Assembly: GCA_905373325.1 (NCBI GenBank)
Contig: CAJPTB010000032.1
Location: forward strand, 1-10,758
Direction: 5' to 3'
Length of the DNA: 10,758 bases
Source: an uncultured Ancrocorticia sp.
GTDB lineage: Bacteria > Actinomycetota > Actinomycetes > Actinomycetales > Actinomycetaceae
The notes under the pieces are model-generated. The model had not been told where the DNA came from. It saw only the letters and a list, made by a program, of their open reading frames with translations, and did no database searches. The position numbers and the translations under genes were made by a program. Positions 5,676 to 10,758 of the stretch are shown here, piece after piece (within the stretch, counting starts at the first letter, position 1; each line of letters opens with the position of its first letter).

Positions 5676-7384
5676 TGACTAGCTGGAGAGACGTCATAGA
5701 ATGGCGCCAGGATCGATTGAAGGTTCAGCTTGAGCCACTGCGCGCCCGGCGCAGGCAGCTCATTGAGGCGTACGAGAAGCTGCAGTCCATGGAAATGACG
5801 GTGACCTCCAGAGGCCTGACGGCTGACGCGATCTTGTACGCGCTGCATCAGTTCGAGGCTCGAATCAGCTATTTGATCAACGATGTTTCGGAGACAATGA
5901 TGGCAATGGCTCAAATGGCCGACGGCGTGTGGACGGTTCAGACGTTGATCCTCGAATGCAAGCAGAAAGCGAAGACCCATGGGCTGGAAATCAGGGACGG
6001 CCGGCTCATATCGGATTCCGGTCAGCGCGAGGATGAATTCGCATCTGCGGCAGCGGAGCTGAAGCCGATGATCAAGGGCGTTCTGGAGAAGGCCGATAGC
6101 ATAGACGAGGCTTATTACACGAGGCTGACCGCCGTGGCCGACGGCTCTTACAAGTCCTCGGAGGGAGGGTTCTCGACAAGCCCCGGTCTGCCGGACTTGC
6201 CGCAGAAAGGATGGACGATGGGGGAGAGCGCAGCCTGGTGGTCCGGCCTTACGGACAGCGAAAAGGAAAACATGGTTCGCGAGCATCCGGAGCTGATAGG
6301 CAACCGCGACGGCGTCCCCATGGAATGGCGAGACAAAGCCAACCGCGCTCGTCTGCCTCAGGAGATCGCGGAGATGAAAAGCAATCTTGCCAAAGCGAAG
6401 TCCAGGATGGATGAAGCGGAATCGACCGGAAGCAAGAACGACCTAGGGTACCTGAATGCGGTCAATGACTACAATCGTTACAAAAAGAAACTTGGCGACC
6501 TCGAGGGGCTCCAGAAGATCCTCGAAAAGAATGACTCAGATGTTGCTTCCAACCCGAGTAAGACGCGTCAAAGTCTGATTTATCTTGACACGAAGTCGAG
6601 TTCGCGAGTTCAGGCGGGCGTCGCTTTGGGCGACGTCGACCGTGCAAAGGCCGTTCAGATGGTGGTGCCCGGGATGAACAACACCGTGGGCGACAATATG
6701 GACGGTCTGATCGGCGATGCGCAGAACGTCCGAGACAGTACTCTTCGTGAAGCGAACAAACATGCCAGTAGTGCCGGAATTCAAGGTAAAAACGACGTTG
6801 CCACTGTCGCCTGGATGTACCGGACGCCGCAAAATGCGGAAGTTGTCACCACGGATCTGGCCGAAAAGGCCGCGCCGAAGATGGACGGATTCATGGAAGG
6901 GGTGCAGACCTCTCGGCAGACGATGGGAGTGCCCAAAGCGGAGATAGACGTTGGGGCGCACTCCTACGGATCGACCATGGCCGGGATCGCCGTCGGCAAG
7001 GTGCGTGAGGGTACGGTCCACAACATCGCCCTGTATGGATCGCCGGGATCCGGCGTCCAAGACGTTCGCGAATACAACATCGACGGCCATGCCTACGTTT
7101 CCGGCGTGAACACAAATGACTACGTTCAGGGCATTGGGCCGGACGGTCCCTTCGGCAAGGACCCGATGGAAATGCGAGGATTCAGGCACCTAGCCAACAA
7201 TCCCGAAAACGACTCCCAATGCAAGTACATTCCAACGGGGGCTGGAAGCGGCGTAACGAAGTTCTGCAGCAAAGGGGACGACAATCCCTTTGGCCGCCAC
7301 TCCGAGTACCTCAAAACGGGAACGGGAAGCCTGAAGGACATTTCCCGAGTCATGGGCGGCATGGAACCCGAGGGGGAGAAATGA
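5675..7384 (+). CDS. WXG-like/DUF1023 alpha/beta hydrolase, candidate T7SS effector
   Basis: The product is 569 residues. AAGGA (5663-5667) precedes the ATG by 7 nt. Residues 1 to about 110 are helical and open with MTSWRDV, as in WXG100-like N-termini of actinobacterial DUF1023 proteins. Residues about 183-230 carry the linker typical of the family (AAWWSGLTDSEK, then GNRDGVPMEWRDKANRARL), followed by a coiled coil to about 290. The hydrolase fold covers about 370-560: NDVATVAWMY (373 onward), nucleophile elbow GAHSYGS with Ser430, YGSPGSGV, a candidate catalytic Asp482 in NTNDYVQG, and His542 in GRHSEYL. All three triad residues are therefore present, and activity on an ester or lipid is plausible. 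The N-terminal WXG position lacks the Trp (SRG). There is no Sec signal. The stop overlaps the lipoprotein start by 4 nt. Whether it is an antibacterial lipase toxin or a cell-envelope enzyme is open. Confidence 0.88.
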   Translation: MTSWRDVIEWRQDRLKVQLEPLRARRRQLIEAYEKLQSMEMTVTSRGLTADAILYALHQFEARISYLINDVSETMMAMAQMADGVWTVQTLILECKQKAKTHGLEIRDGRLISDSGQREDEFASAAAELKPMIKGVLEKADSIDEAYYTRLTAVADGSYKSSEGGFSTSPGLPDLPQKGWTMGESAAWWSGLTDSEKENMVREHPELIGNRDGVPMEWRDKANRARLPQEIAEMKSNLAKAKSRMDEAESTGSKNDLGYLNAVNDYNRYKKKLGDLEGLQKILEKNDSDVASNPSKTRQSLIYLDTKSSSRVQAGVALGDVDRAKAVQMVVPGMNNTVGDNMDGLIGDAQNVRDSTLREANKHASSAGIQGKNDVATVAWMYRTPQNAEVVTTDLAEKAAPKMDGFMEGVQTSRQTMGVPKAEIDVGAHSYGSTMAGIAVGKVREGTVHNIALYGSPGSGVQDVREYNIDGHAYVSGVNTNDYVQGIGPDGPFGKDPMEMRGFRHLANNPENDSQCKYIPTGAGSGVTKFCSKGDDNPFGRHSEYLKTGTGSLKDISRVMGGMEPEGEK

Positions 7385-8001
7385 GAGCGGCTCGCGCCCA
7401 GCGGTGGCTTATTCTTGCGCTGATTCTGGGTCTGACGGCTGGATGCACGGAAGACATGTCCAAGCCGGGCGCGGGCCAGTTATTCGGGCAAGGTTCAAAG
7501 GATTATTGGGACCGCCAGACGATCGAGGATTACCAGCGTAAGACCGTTCCGGCAATCGAAGAGTTCATGCGTCGACTACTTGCGGCTAGCAACGGTCAAC
7601 ACTATACGGTGGATGGAGATGCTAATGATCTGTATCTCTGCGAAACCAAGACCGGAGGTCGAGAGTATAGGAGTGGGGTTTTCGATGTTCAAGCCTCATT
7701 GTCTCCCGCGAAGATCAGGGCCATCGCCAAAGAGACGATCGAAAGGGTGGGGTTGAAGATAGAGCGGCAAGATGAGGAAAGGGACAACGTCACCGGTTTC
7801 AGTTGGTCGGACTTCGAGAATGGTGGATTTTTGATGCTGAACGCCCATCCGACAAAAGGAATCTCTTTCAATTTTACGTCGGGGTGCCGCCCGTCTGCGA
7901 CGAAAATAGACGATCCGCCGCCTCTGAAGGGCGTGCCGACGGTGCCTTTTACGCCTGCACAGGAAACGCCGTCGTCGAGTGCGGCGTCGCCAAGCTCGTA
8001 A
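7381..8001 (+). CDS. Lipoprotein, candidate immunity protein for the DUF1023 hydrolase
   Basis: The product is 206 residues. The ATG at 7381 overlaps the hydrolase stop (ATGA), with a purine-rich AGGGGGAG just upstream. An Arg-rich N-terminus is followed by a hydrophobic stretch (residues 9-20) and LTAGC with Cys22. This is a signal-peptidase-II lipobox, slightly atypical in having Thr at -3. The mature part is polar, with Cys residues in DLYLCETK and SGCRPS that could form a disulfide. It ends in a Pro/Ser/Thr-rich tail (VPTVPFTPAQETPSSSAASP). No catalytic motif is seen. Tight coupling to a candidate secreted lipase resembles the TslA-TilA pair, where a lipoprotein outside the membrane neutralises the T7SS lipase; this is analogy, not detected homology. 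It could instead be an accessory lipoprotein. The gene is confident, the role is not. Confidence 0.85.
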   Translation: MRAARAQRWLILALILGLTAGCTEDMSKPGAGQLFGQGSKDYWDRQTIEDYQRKTVPAIEEFMRRLLAASNGQHYTVDGDANDLYLCETKTGGREYRSGVFDVQASLSPAKIRAIAKETIERVGLKIERQDEERDNVTGFSWSDFENGGFLMLNAHPTKGISFNFTSGCRPSATKIDDPPPLKGVPTVPFTPAQETPSSSAASPSS

Positions 8002-8002
8002 C

Positions 8003-8043
8003 TTCCGGAATCCCTTATACATTGACTTCCGCTTCTTCCGGAA
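8003..8043. repeat. Two copies of palindrome TTCCGGAA after the lipoprotein gene
   Basis: TTCCGGAA occurs at 8003-8010 and 8036-8043. Each copy is self-complementary, and the two can also pair with each other as an 8-bp stem over a 25-nt loop. No T-tract follows, so this is not a clear terminator. It may be a transcript-stabilising hairpin or a protein site. The rest of the 8002-8257 gap shows no convincing promoter. Confidence 0.4.
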
Positions 8044-8257
8044 CTTCAGCGCCATAGATTGGGCGATGTATCTGACTTGCCGGATGAGAGTGCTCGATGA
8101 AGCTGGAGGAATCATGCAACGAACAGCCGCGGAGCATCGGCGTCGAAGCCGGTCAGTGAGCCATATTGCAGCCCATATATTGAAACAGCCTGCGGAAGCG
8201 TTACCGCCGTGCTAGGGTTTGGGCATCACGTTAAACTCCTGAAAGGAAGGCGCGCGC

Positions 8258-8599
8258 ATGAGCGACCTCAGTTTTGACCGCGACAGGGCGGGAATCACGG
8301 CAAAGGGGCATTGGACGGATTCTGAGACGTTCATCAGCATCGGCTTTGGTTACGCCGAATTGGAGGGCGAGTGCGACGTCGTCAAAGACCCCGTCCTTGA
8401 GGATGCGGAGCATCTGTTCAAGGCATGTCTGCATTTCGTCAAGTTGATGAGGACGAGCTGCCTCGAGTTTTCCGACGCGTGTGCGGTGCTCGGATCCGGA
8501 GTGAAGGAATCGACTGCAAACTATGATCAGGCTGAGCACAAGGCCGTTCGAGACTTCGATTTCATGCGCGGCTCAATCGGGAAGGATACGGGCAAATGA
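8258..8599 (+). CDS. Small helical protein with YxxxE motif, candidate T7SS substrate/partner (EspC/WXG100-like)
   Basis: The product is 113 residues. The ATG at 8258 has AAAGGAAGG (8242-8250) 7 nt upstream. It begins MSD, like the first small protein of the locus. It is likely helical from about residue 42 to 100, with a conserved-looking end ESTANYDQAEHK: Tyr89 and Glu93 form the YxxxD/E export motif found near the end of the second helix in ESX substrates. A second YxxxE (Tyr32-Glu36) is probably chance. There is no signal peptide or membrane segment. The stop overlaps the start of the large downstream gene (ATGA, 8596-8599), the same coupling as in the first module. It is probably the export partner of the downstream protein, by inference from order and motif. 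Sequence identity with the first small protein looks low by eye. Confidence 0.77.
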   Translation: MSDLSFDRDRAGITAKGHWTDSETFISIGFGYAELEGECDVVKDPVLEDAEHLFKACLHFVKLMRTSCLEFSDACAVLGSGVKESTANYDQAEHKAVRDFDFMRGSIGKDTGK

Positions 8600-10758
8600 C
8601 GTGGAGCGACGTTCCCGGCGAGAAAGCATTGCCCAACCTGAAGGACTCCGGCGAAGGCATTCTGCAGCTGGGCAAAGGCATTGCCAATGCCGGCGCAGCG
8701 ATGCAAGACACCCAGATCATCGCCGTCGGCGGCGAGGTCGAAGGGTGGACGGGGCTTGCGGCTACCGCCCATCAAGGTCAGGCTGCCTTCTTGCAAAAGA
8801 CGATCCAGAAGGCCATTGATCTGCATCCGAAGATTCCTGCTCTTCTGGACAAGTATGTGCAAGAACATGCCAAAACCCGCAGCGCCATCACCGGACTCCA
8901 GCACGACTGGGACGAGGCCAGAACGGTTCATTTTCGCAGGATCGCCGAATTGGCGGTTCAATTGAAGACGGGATTGTATCCGGGGGACGACGACGAATAC
9001 GAAAAAGACAGAGCCAAGGCGGACGAGGCTTGTGAAAAGACGCAGAAAGAGGTGAAAGCCAAGTACGAGGCCGCCGTCCGTTCCCTCAATGAGCTTGCCA
9101 AGAGCACAGGCGATTCGATCTTCGGCCTTGCTGACTCTTTCGCCCCCAAGTCGCGGGTTGCCGGCGAGGGCAACGGGACGATTGACCGCAACAACCTGGG
9201 CGTCGAGCTCTTTGGAGGAAGCGGAGGCGTTTTGGCGGCCCAAGCGCGCTGGGAGGACGCCAGAGCGGACGCCGACAAGGCAGCCAAAGTTTTCTTGACG
9301 AAAGACGGCAAGTTGAAAAGCAACATCAGCCAGAAGGATCTCGACTCTTTCAATGCCGCATATGGCGAACGAATGGCAAAGGACCCATTTTTCGCGAATG
9401 CCTTCGCTTGGAGGTTCGGCGCCAACAACGCAATCAAACTTGTCTCCCAGCTAGATGGAAGCCACGGAGCCTTCCCGCAGGAGACGGTTCAGGCTACGCG
9501 AACAAGCATCGGTTCCGCAATCATCCTTGGCACAGGCGGCATCCGCAAGGGCTTGAGTGAAGAGGAAAGCAGCGTATGGAACACCTGGAATTCGGGAGCT
9601 AAGTATTTAACGAGTTCCGACGGAACATTGATCGATGAAAGTCGGGATAAATACCTTGATGACCTCAAGAAGGCAGGAAACAAGCGTTGGATTGGCGGCG
9701 CGAATCTAGATAACGCGGGTGCATCGGGATACATGCTCATCTCTGGGGCGATAGCGAATTCTGCGCAGACTCACAGTGAACTAGCCTTAGGCGATCCTTT
9801 CCTAAATGGTCCCCACGCAATAGGCCGCGATATCGTCAAATGGGATTATGAGAATCCGCAAGAGGCAAATAACTATCATTCAGACATCTATACGCCTAAA
9901 ACAACAACCTGGGATCCCGTGCATAATATGCTTGTTGCGATGGACGGCAATCCAAATGCGGCCAGGGCCTTTCTTGCCAGCGATGGCCCTTACGAAATAG
10001 CTGAATCTGGCGATAATGACGATCAAGTTAAGCACCCTATAAGCATGACGCGTTACCTTGTTGGAAATCGTCACTTCGTTCCCCTGTCAGGAACCACTGA
10101 GGCCCTCTATGTGGATCGCGGCAAAACGCTTGCAAATCTATTAGATGAAGTGAGCTCCGATAAGACCCATAAAGAGTCCTCCCTCGTTGCCCGGGATTAC
10201 TTGCAAGGATATACGGATGGTTTAAAACGCTCAGATGCGACTTTCAAGGGACAAGACGCTTTTGGGTACGGCAACGTTGAACTGAGAGAGAAAGCGGGCG
10301 ATATCCTGAAGGAGTATTCTAAAGATCTTGCTGGCGAGCTGAAAGGCTACACCGGCGTTCCGGGTGCGCCCCATGGAAACCAACAAAACGGAGAATACAG
10401 CCTGTCTTTGACCAAAGCGGGAGCGACAGCGCTATTCGAGGGAAAATCCGATTTCTTCAAGGACATCGGAGCTAGTAAGTCCGCAATGAAGACGCTAACC
10501 GAGTCTCTGGAGGCGAATCTCGAAGCGGATTTAAAAAATACATACGGTAGAGCGGCAACGGTATCGCACGCAGATTCGGCTAATATTCGTCAGGACATAA
10601 AAGAGACGTGTGATAAATATCAAAGTATGTTCTCGGCTATCAAAGGTGGAAGTCTCGCCTCCGACGCGGCACAAGCGGGGGAGCTAGACCGCAAGGAGGC
10701 GACCACGGCGAATGCAATGTCTGTGTTGGTCCAAAAAGTAGGCCACATTCCCGTTATC
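8596..10758 (+). CDS. Large WXG-motif, DUF6571-like protein, candidate T7SS effector (3' partial)
   Basis: The frame is open for 721 codons to the window edge without a stop. GAAGGA (8581-8586) lies 9 nt before the ATG, which overlaps the previous stop by 4 nt. The N-terminus MTWSDV parallels MTSWRDV of the hydrolase. A WxG turn, GWTGLAA, has Trp51 and Gly53, and helical, coiled-coil-rich sequence extends to about residue 180 (EYEKDRAKADEACEKTQKEV at about 134-153). Residues about 210-600 resemble actinobacterial DUF6571 proteins: WDPVHNMLVAM (from Trp439), then NPNAARAFL (452-460), a YLVGNRHF segment, and a later helical part. No signal peptide or catalytic motif is seen. A+T content rises sharply after about 9300-9600. 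The C-terminal end, where an effector would carry its activity, is missing, so effector status is unproven. The DUF6571 call is by recalled pattern only. Confidence 0.85.
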   Translation, partial: MTWSDVPGEKALPNLKDSGEGILQLGKGIANAGAAMQDTQIIAVGGEVEGWTGLAATAHQGQAAFLQKTIQKAIDLHPKIPALLDKYVQEHAKTRSAITGLQHDWDEARTVHFRRIAELAVQLKTGLYPGDDDEYEKDRAKADEACEKTQKEVKAKYEAAVRSLNELAKSTGDSIFGLADSFAPKSRVAGEGNGTIDRNNLGVELFGGSGGVLAAQARWEDARADADKAAKVFLTKDGKLKSNISQKDLDSFNAAYGERMAKDPFFANAFAWRFGANNAIKLVSQLDGSHGAFPQETVQATRTSIGSAIILGTGGIRKGLSEEESSVWNTWNSGAKYLTSSDGTLIDESRDKYLDDLKKAGNKRWIGGANLDNAGASGYMLISGAIANSAQTHSELALGDPFLNGPHAIGRDIVKWDYENPQEANNYHSDIYTPKTTTWDPVHNMLVAMDGNPNAARAFLASDGPYEIAESGDNDDQVKHPISMTRYLVGNRHFVPLSGTTEALYVDRGKTLANLLDEVSSDKTHKESSLVARDYLQGYTDGLKRSDATFKGQDAFGYGNVELREKAGDILKEYSKDLAGELKGYTGVPGAPHGNQQNGEYSLSLTKAGATALFEGKSDFFKDIGASKSAMKTLTESLEANLEADLKNTYGRAATVSHADSANIRQDIKETCDKYQSMFSAIKGGSLASDAAQAGELDRKEATTANAMSVLVQKVGHIPVI

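Noticed and set aside
8022..8060. TTGACT at 8022 with TAGATT at 8055 as a second promoter
   Set aside because: The spacer is 27 bp, far from the usual 16-18 bp. TTGAAA at 8180 with TAGGGT at 8213 fails for the same reason.
8114..8215. 33-codon reading frame with a GGAGGA-like site shortly upstream (ATG at 8114)
   Set aside because: The translation is Arg/His-rich with no recognisable pattern, and nothing but the ribosome-binding-like sequence supports it. It could be a leader peptide, but I cannot support a call.

Overview
The window comes from a high-GC Gram-positive bacterium of the Actinomycetota (actinobacteria). The evidence is the GC-rich codon use (about 78% G+C in the sample 1021-1080), the GC-rich intrinsic terminator, GTG starts, and gene families typical of the group: a fused FAD/Fe-S 2-hydroxyacid dehydrogenase, DUF1023 alpha/beta hydrolases with WXG100-like N-termini, and DUF6571-like proteins. 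An Actinomyces-type relative is plausible, but the genus cannot be set from sequence reading alone.

Left part (1-4254), 'housekeeping-like'. It opens inside a single-chain FAD-linked dehydrogenase with C-terminal Fe-S and CCG domains (D-lactate / glycolate / D-2-hydroxyglutarate type). This gene is cut by the window edge and is also frameshifted: the flavin and ferredoxin part lies in one frame (2-2140), and the CCG-domain part in another (real similarity from about 1957 to 2733). The break lies in an oddly long, repeat-bearing linker. Next is a 475-residue protein (2780-4207) whose N-terminus looks like a PD-(D/E)XK (NucS/DUF91-like) fold without its catalytic residues. Its C-terminus looks like a DUF4357/RAMA-type domain. 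It ends in a convincing intrinsic terminator.

Middle part (4255-5259). About 1 kb has no credible gene but holds three sets of short tandem repeats (17-bp, 17/18-bp and 26-bp units). The 17-bp set is related to the end of the preceding gene. A pair of dyad elements and a sigma-70-like promoter close the region.

Right part (5260-10758), a candidate type VII secretion (ESX/WXG100) export locus with two consecutive modules. Module 1 is a small helical protein (5322), a WXG-like N-terminal DUF1023 alpha/beta hydrolase with a visible Ser-Asp-His triad (5675), and a lipoprotein (7381). The starts and stops overlap, so the genes are probably translationally coupled. Module 2 is a small helical protein with a YxxxE motif (8258), followed by a large WXG-motif DUF6571-like protein (8596) that runs off the window. 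No secretion ATPase or membrane component is visible. The hydrolase-lipoprotein pair resembles the T7SS lipase toxin / lipoprotein immunity arrangement known in Firmicutes (TslA-TilA). That functional reading is inference. G+C falls to roughly 40-50% in the second half of the last gene, which suggests recombination or acquisition of its C-terminal region.
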